22,928 bases of DNA, taken from assembly GCA_030691585.1 (NCBI GenBank), contig JAUYEC010000085.1, positions 1 to 22,928 on the forward strand, read 5' to 3'. Of the stretch, positions 1 through 8,082 are shown piece after piece. Below the pieces are notes generated by a model. That model did no database searches. It was not told the origin of the DNA and saw only the letters and a list, made by a program, of their open reading frames with translations. Every line of letters starts with the position of its first letter. Position 1 is the stretch's first letter. Source of the stretch: Candidatus Omnitrophota bacterium (GTDB taxonomy: Bacteria; Omnitrophota; Gorgyraeia; Gygaellales; Profunditerraquicolaceae). The position numbers and the translations under genes were made by a program.

Positions 1-1437
1 TTGCACTTTCATGAACCGCATCTCATAACGAAAAACCTTAAGAGAGTATTTGATCTTTTTGTAAATAGGCGCTTTTACCGGAAATATATATTTTGCCATT
101 AAAGAATTTTTCATTATGAACCATATAAAGAAAAAGACCCTGTTGGAAGGTAAGTAGATCAAACACCTTAAGATCAAGGGTCTAAGAAGGGGCCATTTGC
201 AGGCAGCCGCGCCCAGATACATGATGTTTAACTGCACCATTTTCTGCTTGTCCGTAAAACAATTGAGAACCGACATTGCCCATGTGCTCTCCTTGACGCT
301 TGTCGTCGCACCGATCAGATCGTGCTTGCGGGCAAATTCGGTCAATTCTATCCCTTCGAACGGGGTAAAGATAGTAAAAGACGGGAAACAAGGACTGCAT
401 TTTACCATCATCTCTACAGTGCGCATCTCATCATCCGCCTTCGCCAGAGGCAACCCAAGCATAGAATTAGCATAAACATTTATGTTATATTCACGCGCTA
501 TATTAAAGGCTTTATAGACCACCTCATCGCTCATCTTGCGGTTCAGAACCTTATACCTCAGGTCCTGGCTGCCGGTTTCGATGGACATATTCACGGAAAA
601 ACACCCCGCCCTACGCAGTAACCGCGCTATTTCCGGAGTCATCAGGTTTGGCCTTATGAGGCAATAAAACGGCAATCCAACCTGACTACGGTATTTATCG
701 GCGAATTCCTCAAGCCATTGGTCTTTTGCATAACAGAAGACGTCATCACCGAACCTGACGAAATCCATGTGATAATTCCGTCGGACATTTTTTATCTCAT
801 TGATTATCCGCTCAACGGACCTGCGGCGAACGATCCTGCCTTTATTGGCGTACAGCTTATTATAAGCGTTATTAAAACAGTAACTGCAGCTGAAGGCGCA
901 TCCGCGGGAGACCATGAATGACTTGACATTTAATCCCCTGAGATGGCCGCCTTTATAATAAACCAGCTCTCTGTCCGGGTCAGGCAATGAATCCAGGTCT
1001 TCAATGAGAGCGCGCAATTCATTTTTCTTTTGTTTAGTGTGCAGGTTTTTTATATTGCTGAAATCCGTGCCCTTTTTTAATTGTTCCAATAGCTCTTGAA
1101 AAGCAAGATCCCCTTCCCCGGCAATAAGCGCATCGATCGGCCAAGAATCAACTATACCGGGGTTAAATGTGCAATGCGGCCCGCCCGTCACTATAAATAG
1201 CCGCGGGTACCTGTTTTTTATTTTTTTGGCAAGTTCGCTAAAGGCGGAGGCGTCGACGGACATAATACTGAAAGCTACGAGGTCGGGCAGCCCCTCCTCT
1301 AGAATATTCAATACGCTATGTTCATTGATCACCGCAAGTGAAGCCGTATGCCCCAGGCCCCTGGCTATCGACGACAGGCTCATGACGCCCAGGTGCTCGA
1401 TAAAAGACATGTCGCGGACAACAAACAGTACTTTCAT
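1..1437 (-). CDS. B12-binding radical SAM protein (3'-partial), methyltransferase-linked group
   Basis: The reverse strand from 1437 to base 1 is one open frame of 479 codons without a stop, so the gene ends beyond the left edge. It begins MKVLFVVRDMSFIEHLG. The B12-binding domain (to about 120) has VTGGPHC at 83-89 and AGEGDLAF at 106-113, and no DxHxxG motif. The radical SAM domain has canonical cysteines C180, C184 and C187 (SRGCAFSCSYC), then FGDDVF, VGLPF, MSIETGS and MLGLPL. The C-terminal region (about 400 onward) is hydrophobic with basic stretches. The start is an ATGA overlap with the methyltransferase. It shares VGLPF and the absence of FYxRP with the radical SAM protein at 12551-14074. 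Reaction unknown. Confidence 0.92.
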   Translation of the reverse strand, partial: MKVLFVVRDMSFIEHLGVMSLSSIARGLGHTASLAVINEHSVLNILEEGLPDLVAFSIMSVDASAFSELAKKIKNRYPRLFIVTGGPHCTFNPGIVDSWPIDALIAGEGDLAFQELLEQLKKGTDFSNIKNLHTKQKKNELRALIEDLDSLPDPDRELVYYKGGHLRGLNVKSFMVSRGCAFSCSYCFNNAYNKLYANKGRIVRRRSVERIINEIKNVRRNYHMDFVRFGDDVFCYAKDQWLEEFADKYRSQVGLPFYCLIRPNLMTPEIARLLRRAGCFSVNMSIETGSQDLRYKVLNRKMSDEVVYKAFNIAREYNINVYANSMLGLPLAKADDEMRTVEMMVKCSPCFPSFTIFTPFEGIELTEFARKHDLIGATTSVKESTWAMSVLNCFTDKQKMVQLNIMYLGAAACKWPLLRPLILRCLIYLPSNRVFFFIWFIMKNSLMAKYIFPVKAPIYKKIKYSLKVFRYEMRFMKVQ

Positions 1438-2150
1438 AAACGGCCCCCGCGGCAAGCTGGATGCCCCGGCTTGAAGCAGGATATAACGTATCTTACCGGC
1501 AAAAAATAAAAAGGTATCCTGTAGACGCGCTTTACCTTAAAATCCTTTTTCAATAAACCGACAAAGCCGGCCAGCTTGAATTCATGCAAATGCCACTCCT
1601 CATTCATTTTCCTGGCGATCTCGTATTTCGCGCCGGAGCCGGCCTTGCGCAGAAACGCGAAATAGAGCCTCTTTAAAAAATTGATCAATTTTTCGTTGGG
1701 GATCGATATAACAAGCTTGCCTCCGGGCTTCAGCACGCTATTGATGCTCGCAAGTAAAACAGCGGGATTTTGCGTATGCTCGATCACCTCAGTGCAGATG
1801 GCCAGATCGAAACTCCCGTCCTTAAAAGGCATCGACTCGGCGTTGCCCTGGGAAAGCCACGCCTTTTTTCCCAGCCTGATACCGGCCCTCTTTAAAAGAT
1901 AATCAGAAATATCTATGCCGAACAGGTTTTCAATTGGCAGCTTTTCGAGAATATTGCCCGCTCCGCAGCCGACTTCCAGCACTCTTTTGCCCTGATAGCC
2001 TGAAGCGCTCCTGATGATCCTTTTAACGCGCGCGCCCTCGATCCAGCGGATAAAAATATCCCTGGAGCCGTGGAAGAGTTCGGGGTTATATTTGACCGCC
2101 ATTTCCTCGTTCCACTTCCTGAAATCGTTTTGAGGGGTATGTTTGGCCAT
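1434..2150 (-). CDS. Class I SAM-dependent methyltransferase
   Basis: This 238-residue methyltransferase has canonical motif I VLEVGCGAGN at 58-66, GIDISDYLL for the strand-2 region, and a CTEVIEHTQNP element near 119-129, then ISIPNEKL. It belongs with Methyltransf_11/23 enzymes. The chosen ATG at 2150 overlaps the AsnB stop as TAATG, the same type of junction seen at two other points in the block. A longer TTG-type reading up to 2195 would add 15 residues inside AsnB and has no support. Its stop overlaps the radical SAM gene that follows as ATGA, mirroring the pairing of radical SAM and methyltransferase at 14074-11751. The substrate is unknown, probably a sugar or lipid of the same pathway. 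Confidence 0.87.
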   Translation of the reverse strand: MAKHTPQNDFRKWNEEMAVKYNPELFHGSRDIFIRWIEGARVKRIIRSASGYQGKRVLEVGCGAGNILEKLPIENLFGIDISDYLLKRAGIRLGKKAWLSQGNAESMPFKDGSFDLAICTEVIEHTQNPAVLLASINSVLKPGGKLVISIPNEKLINFLKRLYFAFLRKAGSGAKYEIARKMNEEWHLHEFKLAGFVGLLKKDFKVKRVYRIPFYFLPVRYVISCFKPGHPACRGGRL

Positions 2151-4054
2151 TAAAAATTTTTCTTGAACCACTGCTGGAAAATAACCAGCGTCCATAAGAG
2201 CTTCCTGTTATCGGACCTGCCGGAAAAATGGTCTTCCATCAGGGAGTGGACAAACTTTGCGTCAAAGATCCCGCCCTTATTCATTTCTTCTCCGGAAAGA
2301 ACCGACAACAGATACGGCTTCAATTCATTCCTGAACCATTTTGCCACAGGGATCCCAAACCCTTTTTTTGGCCTTCTTAAGATATACTCCGGCAGTATCC
2401 CGGCAAACGCCTTCCTCAAAATATATTTTGTGGTAAAACCCCGGATCTTGAGGCGATGAGGCACTGTCTCGACAAAATTCATCAATTCCAGATCCAAAAA
2501 AGGCGAACGGACCTCCAGCGAATGCGCCATACTTGCCGTATCCATCTTTACCAGCAGATCATTCTGTAAATAAAACTTTGTATAAAGATAAAGGAGCGTA
2601 TTCATCCTTTCTTTTGACCGGCATCCTGCGGACGATTCATTAACCAGGCTATAGATCTGATTGGCCCCGCGTAAGGGCCGGTCTTTGAAGATATCAACCT
2701 GCATTTCAGGCGTAAAAGAACCGAGCCAGATAAAGTGCCGTATAAGCGGAGCATAAAGGCCCCCCCTGAGAAATTGCTTGATCTTAAAATCCAGGCTGAT
2801 ATTATCAAATGAGACGGGAATGAACTTTTGCGCGGCCTTAAATAAGCCGTTTTTCAACGAACCGGGCAATAACGAAAACAGCCCTATCGCCTTGTCTGCC
2901 TGAAAAGTAGGGTAGCCGGCAAAAAGCTCGTCCCCTCCGTCCCCTCCGATCGCCACCTTAATATGTTTTCTGGTAAAACCCGACAAAAGATAAGCCGGTA
3001 TTATAGAAGCATCTCCCAGCGGCTCGTCTAAGATATCAGTTGCCCTGGGAATAATTTCCAAAACCTTATCAGGTGTGAGGATCTCTTCTCTGTGGTTTGT
3101 TTTAAAAAACCCGGCGAGGCGCCGTGCGTATCCGGATTCATCAAAGCTCTTGTCTGCAAAGCCGATGGAAAATGTGTCGATCTTTTTGGGATCCCTTAAT
3201 CTGCACATCAAAGACAGGATGATCGAAGAATCAAGGCCGCCGCTCAAAAAAACCCCAAGAGGAACATCGCTGATCAATCTCTTATCTATCGATTCTGTAA
3301 GTAAAGATACGATTTTCCCGGCGTATTCACCTTCAGAAAGCTTTAAACTTGTTTCAGACCTGTCCAGTCTTAGGCCCCAGTATTCGGCTACCCTGGAAAA
3401 ACCATCTTTCCATTTCAGGAAATTACCGGCGGGCAGTTTCCGGACACCTTTCAATATCGAGCCGGGCGCGGGCACATATTCATAGGCAAGATATTCCTGC
3501 AAAGAGCCGAGATCGAGCTCTTTTTTGAAGCCCGGGTATCTAAACAGCGCCTTCATTTCTGACGCGAAAATAAAAACGCCGTCACAATCCGCGTAAAAAA
3601 AGGGCTTCTCTCCCATCCTATCCCGCGCGGCAAACAGGCTGTTGTCAATAGAATCCCATATCGCAAAGGCAAACATCCCGTTTAAGTGATCAAGGCATTT
3701 TTCTTTGTACTCTTCATATAAATGAAGTATGACTTCGGAATCACAGGCGGACCTGAATTTATGGCCCTTTCCCAGTAAAGCGCGCTTTAATTCAATGAAA
3801 TTATATATTTCTCCGTTAAAGGTCAACCATACCGTGCCATCTTCATTGGACATGGGCTGGTGCGCCTGCTCGCTCAAATCGATAATGCTAAGCCTCCTGT
3901 GGCCAAGCCCGACAGAGGCCCGGCCGTGGTTTTTACCAATGTAAAAACCCCTGTCATCGGGGCCCCTGTGCGACATAACATCACACATCTCTTCCAATGT
4001 TTTAGCGCTAATGCTTATATTCTTATCCGTAATGTAGCCGCAGATCCCGCACAT
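2150..4054 (-). CDS. asnB: AsnB-type glutamine-hydrolysing amidotransferase
   Basis: This complete 634-residue class II glutamine amidotransferase has an asparagine-synthetase domain. After Met removal Cys2 (MCGICGY) is the glutaminase nucleophile; SHRGPDDRG (28-36) and NGEIYNF (80-86) line that site. The ATP-pyrophosphatase loop SGGLDSS is at 271-277, and GGDGGDELFAGY follows in the synthetase half. The length matches the long AsnB paralogues common in polysaccharide loci, which in several O-antigen systems amidate the carboxyl group of a uronic acid instead of making asparagine. With a possible diacetamido-uronate cassette in the same block that is the favoured role, but true asparagine synthesis cannot be excluded. 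No ribosome site is obvious before the ATG, two bases after the preceding stop. Confidence 0.93.
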   Translation of the reverse strand: MCGICGYITDKNISISAKTLEEMCDVMSHRGPDDRGFYIGKNHGRASVGLGHRRLSIIDLSEQAHQPMSNEDGTVWLTFNGEIYNFIELKRALLGKGHKFRSACDSEVILHLYEEYKEKCLDHLNGMFAFAIWDSIDNSLFAARDRMGEKPFFYADCDGVFIFASEMKALFRYPGFKKELDLGSLQEYLAYEYVPAPGSILKGVRKLPAGNFLKWKDGFSRVAEYWGLRLDRSETSLKLSEGEYAGKIVSLLTESIDKRLISDVPLGVFLSGGLDSSIILSLMCRLRDPKKIDTFSIGFADKSFDESGYARRLAGFFKTNHREEILTPDKVLEIIPRATDILDEPLGDASIIPAYLLSGFTRKHIKVAIGGDGGDELFAGYPTFQADKAIGLFSLLPGSLKNGLFKAAQKFIPVSFDNISLDFKIKQFLRGGLYAPLIRHFIWLGSFTPEMQVDIFKDRPLRGANQIYSLVNESSAGCRSKERMNTLLYLYTKFYLQNDLLVKMDTASMAHSLEVRSPFLDLELMNFVETVPHRLKIRGFTTKYILRKAFAGILPEYILRRPKKGFGIPVAKWFRNELKPYLLSVLSGEEMNKGGIFDAKFVHSLMEDHFSGRSDNRKLLWTLVIFQQWFKKNF

Positions 4055-4056
4055 TT

Positions 4057-5007
4057 TTAGAAATTTATTTTATCCTTCACGTGAAATATAGATTTATTTT
4101 GTGACCTGTAATAGATGCGGACGACCATCTCGGCCAGCAACCCCATCAAAATAAAGAAAACGCCGAGAAGAAAAAGCATCACCGCTAAAAGTATCAAAGG
4201 ATCTTTATGCATAAAAACACCCAGGAAGATCTTTTTGGCGGCCGCAACCATGACAGCCAGAAAACTGGCGCAACAAAGTACCAACCCAATCCCCCCAAAG
4301 AAATGGCTGGGTTTTGTGGAATAATCGCTGATAAGTTTGATCGTCAAGAGGTCAAGAATGACTTTATAGGTCCGGGAGATGCCGTATTTAGACTTACCCG
4401 CTACCCTTTGGCGGTGATTAACCGCGATCTCCGCGACAGAGGCGCCCTCCCAGAAAGCGAACGCCGGAATAAAACGGTGCATGTCTCCGTGCAGGTACAT
4501 TGCTTTGGCTATTTCAAAGGTATAAGCCCTTAAGGTGCAGCCGTAATCGTTCAATTTCAATCCGGTTATCCTGGATATGAGCCTGTTTGCCAGCACCGAC
4601 GGTACCCTCCGGGATAATAACCTGTCTTTTCTGTTCTTTCTCCACCCGCAGACAACGTCAAAGCCCTCTTCGATCTTTTTGACCAGGGCGGGGATGTCCC
4701 CGGGGTCATTCTGCAGGTCCCCATCCATTGAAACAATTACCTTGCCGCTTGAATATTCAAAACCTGCCTGCATCGCGGCAGTCTGGCCGTAATTTCTCTT
4801 AAAATGCACCAACTTCACGGTATTATCGCCGGCGGCTATATCGCGCATCAGCTTATAACTGGAGTCCGTGCTATGGTCATCAATAAAAACAATCTCATAA
4901 GGGACACCCATACCCTTTAGTACCGAGTTCAACTCGCTGTAAAGCCGGCCGATATTCTCTTCTTCGTTAAATATGGGTATAAATACAGATAGATATTTAT
5001 CCTGCAT
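4057..5007 (-). CDS. DPM1/GtrB-like glycosyltransferase with two C-terminal helices (GT2)
   Basis: This 316-residue family 2 glycosyltransferase of the polyprenyl-phosphate-sugar synthase type is paralogous in layout to the enzyme at 15020-15952. The N-terminus is VFIPIFNEEENIG, with FIDDHSTDSS near 41-50 and the metal-binding DGD at 95-97 in MDGDLQNDP. Membrane helices lie at about 236-260 and 270-298, followed by VVRIYYRSQNK. The ATG at 5007 is chosen for the AAGGAG seven bases upstream; a GTG at 5031 would add eight residues without support. It follows the flippase after the longest gap in the window and is two bases from the AsnB start. It should load a second sugar onto polyprenyl phosphate, or may modify a different lipid acceptor. 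Confidence 0.88.
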   Translation of the reverse strand: MQDKYLSVFIPIFNEEENIGRLYSELNSVLKGMGVPYEIVFIDDHSTDSSYKLMRDIAAGDNTVKLVHFKRNYGQTAAMQAGFEYSSGKVIVSMDGDLQNDPGDIPALVKKIEEGFDVVCGWRKNRKDRLLSRRVPSVLANRLISRITGLKLNDYGCTLRAYTFEIAKAMYLHGDMHRFIPAFAFWEGASVAEIAVNHRQRVAGKSKYGISRTYKVILDLLTIKLISDYSTKPSHFFGGIGLVLCCASFLAVMVAAAKKIFLGVFMHKDPLILLAVMLFLLGVFFILMGLLAEMVVRIYYRSQNKSIFHVKDKINF

Positions 5008-5014
5008 TTTAAGG

Positions 5015-5020
5015 CTCCTT
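5015..5020 (-). promoter_or_regulatory. Ribosome binding site deciding the start of the GT2 at 5007
   Basis: AAGGAG on the minus strand lies seven bases before the ATG at 5007. It falls inside the extension that a GTG start at 5031 would create, so the shorter protein is favoured. Confidence 0.75.
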
Positions 5021-5055
5021 TTTTGCGGCACAACAAATGCTTACGGCAGAATGTT

Positions 5056-6510
5056 TCATGCCGCTATCCTCTGAAATAACCTCAATTTTCCCTTAAGAAA
5101 AAATATATCCCTGTCATCAAAAAATCGCAGCACAAAAAGCATTATAAAAAAAAGAAATATCATGGCCAGTTGGAACAATATGCTGGAAAATCCGCGCCAC
5201 GGATCCCAGCGCCCCAAAAGAGAAACCAGAAGAACGGCAGCGCTGATCTTGATAATTTTAACGAAGTCATAGGATATATGAAACACCTTTTGCGACGCCA
5301 GCAAAACCGCGCAAGACATCACAATATAAGTTATCAGGGTCGCGTATGCCGCGCCTGTTATACCAAAAAAGGGGATCGCGATAATGTTGGCGGCAATGTT
5401 AAAGACTGTGCCCCCCACACAGACAAGCATTAAATAAATAAGGCGTTTTTTTATTATTAACGGCGTTTGCAAATAATAAAAAAATCCGTAAAAAGCATAG
5501 GCAAAAACTATAAGCGGCACCAGGCCCGCCGACGAAACGTAGCTCTCGGTGGAAAACAAAAGTATAAGCTTCCTTGAGAATAAAGATACGGCCAGCGAAA
5601 CTGTAAATACGGCCAGTATAAAATAATTGAATATCCTGGCGTAGATCTCGGAGGCCTTGCCCTCAGAGGCTATCCTGAACATCATCGGCTGCCATACCAA
5701 TTGAAAAATAGTGACCACCAGCAATACACTCTGGCCGATCTTAAAACCCATAGAATATAACGCGACATCCGTCAATGAGAGATAATATTTAACCATGAAC
5801 TTGCTGACGGAATCTATGAGCCAGAAACTCAACATTACGATAAGAAAAGGCAGCCCGATCTTTACGCTATCCTTAAATGCCCTGATGTCAAAAATAAACG
5901 CGTAATGACGGTAGGTTAACAGATAAGCAAGCAAGGTGGCAGCAAAAACAACCGCAAGCTGGGCAGCCAAAGCGGCATTAAGCGTTCCGTTGGTGGCGCG
6001 CAGGGCAACGAAAACTGCCACCCAGAGAAACAGGCTCTTCAGGAAGTTTATGCTGATAAAGGCTATAATCCGTTCTTCCAACCGCATAATTGCCGTAGGC
6101 AATGCGTAGAGTATTTCGCAGGACGGTATTAAAACAATAAAGAAAACTACCGCCCTGCCCTGGCTGCCCATAAAAACGCTTATTCTTGCTCCCAAAAAAA
6201 AGTATATTAAAACACTGGCCACTGAGCAAAAGGCCAGGTAAAAGAAAAGTATCGTTGAATTCAGCCTCCTGCGCCCGTCGACGTCATCGCTCTTCAGATC
6301 AAAATACTTGATCATAAAACCGCTGTAAACGCCCATATTATAAATATATTGCAGGAGAAATATCGCGGTAAGTATCAGTGACAGCTTTCCGAAATCCTGC
6401 ACCGATAGCAGCTTCGTATAGACCGGTAAAATGAGAAAACTGACCAACGACGTGAAAGAACTGCCCAGGCCGTAAAGAAGCGACTGATTGAAGATCTTTT
6501 TTACATACAC
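5056..6510 (-). CDS. Wzx-type polysaccharide/lipid-linked oligosaccharide flippase
   Basis: This 484-residue integral membrane protein has about a dozen or more hydrophobic helices and the N-terminal pattern of MOP-superfamily polysaccharide exporters (LLYGLGSSFTSLVSFLILPV, then SVQDFGKLSL). Such proteins flip undecaprenyl-linked repeat units across the inner membrane. Its place between glycosyltransferases fits. The start is a GTG at 6510 that overlaps the previous gene by ten bases, with GGA about eight bases upstream. The ATG visible in TGTATGTAA at the junction belongs to the upstream frame and cannot start this gene. The C-terminal coding sequence runs into a 48-base gap. Substrate specificity is not deducible. 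Confidence 0.9.
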   Translation of the reverse strand: MYVKKIFNQSLLYGLGSSFTSLVSFLILPVYTKLLSVQDFGKLSLILTAIFLLQYIYNMGVYSGFMIKYFDLKSDDVDGRRRLNSTILFFYLAFCSVASVLIYFFLGARISVFMGSQGRAVVFFIVLIPSCEILYALPTAIMRLEERIIAFISINFLKSLFLWVAVFVALRATNGTLNAALAAQLAVVFAATLLAYLLTYRHYAFIFDIRAFKDSVKIGLPFLIVMLSFWLIDSVSKFMVKYYLSLTDVALYSMGFKIGQSVLLVVTIFQLVWQPMMFRIASEGKASEIYARIFNYFILAVFTVSLAVSLFSRKLILLFSTESYVSSAGLVPLIVFAYAFYGFFYYLQTPLIIKKRLIYLMLVCVGGTVFNIAANIIAIPFFGITGAAYATLITYIVMSCAVLLASQKVFHISYDFVKIIKISAAVLLVSLLGRWDPWRGFSSILFQLAMIFLFFIMLFVLRFFDDRDIFFLKGKLRLFQRIAA

Positions 6511-7652
6511 TGTCTTTTTCCTTTTTCGGCGACAATACCCTTATAAATTTCTATATACTTTTTCATAACAACCTCCCAGTGATAGTGCCTGCGCACCCAA
6601 TCCCTGGATCTCTCTCTGATATCGGCCCATCTGTCTTTACTTTCGGCGAACTCCATCATCTTGCCAAGGATATCTCCGGCAGTATTAACATTTATTGCGG
6701 GAGGAAGCTCATCATAGAAATTTTTACACCTCTCATGTATAAATATAAATGTGGGCACTCCTACCGACATAGCCTCCAGCATCACAAGGCCCCAGCTTCC
6801 TGTACAGAACTGGTCAAAGTTAATATCGGCAATGTTTAAAAGTTCGATGACCTTTTCTTTGTTGATGACCGGCAGCCACAAGACATATTTTTCTATGCCA
6901 AGGTCCTTTATGAGGCTTTTGCTGGCCTGGACATCTTTTCCCTTTTCAACGGTCAACAGGACCGGTTTCTTTTTCGTATTTTTAATAAAATCCCTGTAAG
7001 CGGTAAAAAGCCTGTCATTGCCCTTATTATCCGGCATATCGCCTACCCAGTTGTGCCTGGATAGATGTATAAATATGTAATCCGCATCGTATTGGCTTCT
7101 TAGCTTGCCGCGCCGGGCCTCATCAAAAGGGGCGTACCTGTCCACGTCTATGGGCAGCGGGCTGTAAAATTCGGCATTGGACAGGCCGAGTCTTTCAACA
7201 AGCTCTTTTTGATGCGGCATCGCATAGATCAGGCGCGCGGCCTTGGCAAGCGACTTTCTTGCCAGCCGCGAAAGAACAAAATTCTTGATCGAACCCTTTA
7301 AGAACGGCATGACATCAAGGTCATAGCCGTAACTCCAGTAAACATAGGGTTTGTCCGTGCGCAGCGCCCAGACGGCGGCTTCGCCGAATGTCTGTATCAG
7401 GTCGCAATCCGATAATTCGCGAATAAATTTTTTTTCGTTGGCCGAGGGAATAAAAAATCTTTTGAAGCTGATGTCGGTCACGCGCGCCCAATCGGGCATA
7501 CGGCCATGATCCGGATATTCCCATTCCGGCGTATGATAAACGTCGTACGGCTTTTTGTCCACAAAGGCGGTGACGTCTACCCCAAGTTTTTTGAGGTATC
7601 CGCCCCAGACATAAGCCATGTTCGCGTTATTGCCGTACAAATTTACTTTCAT
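6501..7652 (-). CDS. GT-B fold glycosyltransferase (group 1/GT4-like)
   Basis: This 383-residue protein has the length and two-domain order of GT-B glycosyltransferases. The N-terminal half contains the acceptor-domain WGGYLKKLG element and a YWSYGYDLDVMPF loop. The linker is near PLPIDVDRYAPF at about 170-180, and the donor domain contains HLSRHNWVG and GLVMLEAMSVGVP. The EX7E donor-binding motif seems incomplete: the second Glu is present (MLEAM), but the residue eight before it is Gly in CTGSWG. The C-terminus is basic and amphipathic. It lies four bases after the preceding stop, with no clear ribosome site, so it may depend on coupling. It likely adds a sugar on the cytoplasmic side before export by the adjacent flippase. 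Confidence 0.83.
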   Translation of the reverse strand: MKVNLYGNNANMAYVWGGYLKKLGVDVTAFVDKKPYDVYHTPEWEYPDHGRMPDWARVTDISFKRFFIPSANEKKFIRELSDCDLIQTFGEAAVWALRTDKPYVYWSYGYDLDVMPFLKGSIKNFVLSRLARKSLAKAARLIYAMPHQKELVERLGLSNAEFYSPLPIDVDRYAPFDEARRGKLRSQYDADYIFIHLSRHNWVGDMPDNKGNDRLFTAYRDFIKNTKKKPVLLTVEKGKDVQASKSLIKDLGIEKYVLWLPVINKEKVIELLNIADINFDQFCTGSWGLVMLEAMSVGVPTFIFIHERCKNFYDELPPAINVNTAGDILGKMMEFAESKDRWADIRERSRDWVRRHYHWEVVMKKYIEIYKGIVAEKGKRQCM

Positions 7653-7656
7653 CAGA

Positions 7657-8082
7657 TTAGCGCTTTGATTTTTTTAGACTTTTTTTTAAAGATCTGACCA
7701 CTTTCCCCGGCACGCCCGCAACGACAGAATACGCGGGTATAACGCTGCCTTCCGTTATAACCGTGCCGGCTCCTATAACAGAATGGCTGCCTATTTGCGT
7801 GTTCATGAGTATCGTGGAATTAGCGCCGATAAATACATGGTCGCCTATACTTACCGGGCCGGTATCGACTTTATTGTATTTGCGTGCCGAAACGCATCTT
7901 TTTACGGTATTGTGAGTATATACATGAACACCGGCTGAGATATCACATCCCTTTCCGATGCGCAACTTTTCTCTTTGCGCGTCAATTATGGTAAAAGGCC
8001 CTATCCAGGTCCCTTCGCCTATCTCAGGCTCACCGATGATCCAACAATATTTATTATAGGGATTTTTTGGGAAGTTTTTCAT
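7657..8082 (-). CDS. Hexapeptide-repeat sugar acyltransferase
   Basis: This small left-handed beta-helix acyltransferase has 141 residues. Repeats such as IGEGTW, IGKGCD, IGDHVF, IGANST, IGSHSV and IGAGTV build the helix. A central loop with VHVYTHNT holds the likely catalytic histidines, and the C-terminal AGVPGKVV cap is typical of acetyl-CoA-dependent O-acetyltransferases. The basic tail is rich in Lys and Ser. The ATG at 8082 is chosen because AAGGAG lies eight bases upstream. A GTG three codons earlier would leave no room for a ribosome site. It overlaps the aminotransferase stop as ATGA. The acyl group could be put on a nucleotide sugar or on a lipid-linked glycan; N-acylation cannot be excluded given the cassette. 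Confidence 0.83.
   Translation of the reverse strand: MKNFPKNPYNKYCWIIGEPEIGEGTWIGPFTIIDAQREKLRIGKGCDISAGVHVYTHNTVKRCVSARKYNKVDTGPVSIGDHVFIGANSTILMNTQIGSHSVIGAGTVITEGSVIPAYSVVAGVPGKVVRSLKKSLKKSKR

Noticed and set aside
182..921. Several short frames on both strands at the left end
   Set aside because: They lie inside the continuous 479-codon radical SAM frame on the minus strand (1437 to 1), which has all expected motifs. The short frames show no family signature.
2151..2195. Longer non-ATG start for the methyltransferase at 1434-2150
   Set aside because: The extension is antisense to nothing but lies wholly inside the AsnB C-terminus; the TAATG junction at 2150 matches the style of other junctions.
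5025..5064. Inverted repeat GCGGCA/TGCCGC spanning the flippase end and the 48-base gap
   Set aside because: The stem is only six pairs with a loop of nearly 30 bases, and on the minus strand it is followed by A, not T, so it is not an intrinsic terminator. It may be chance.
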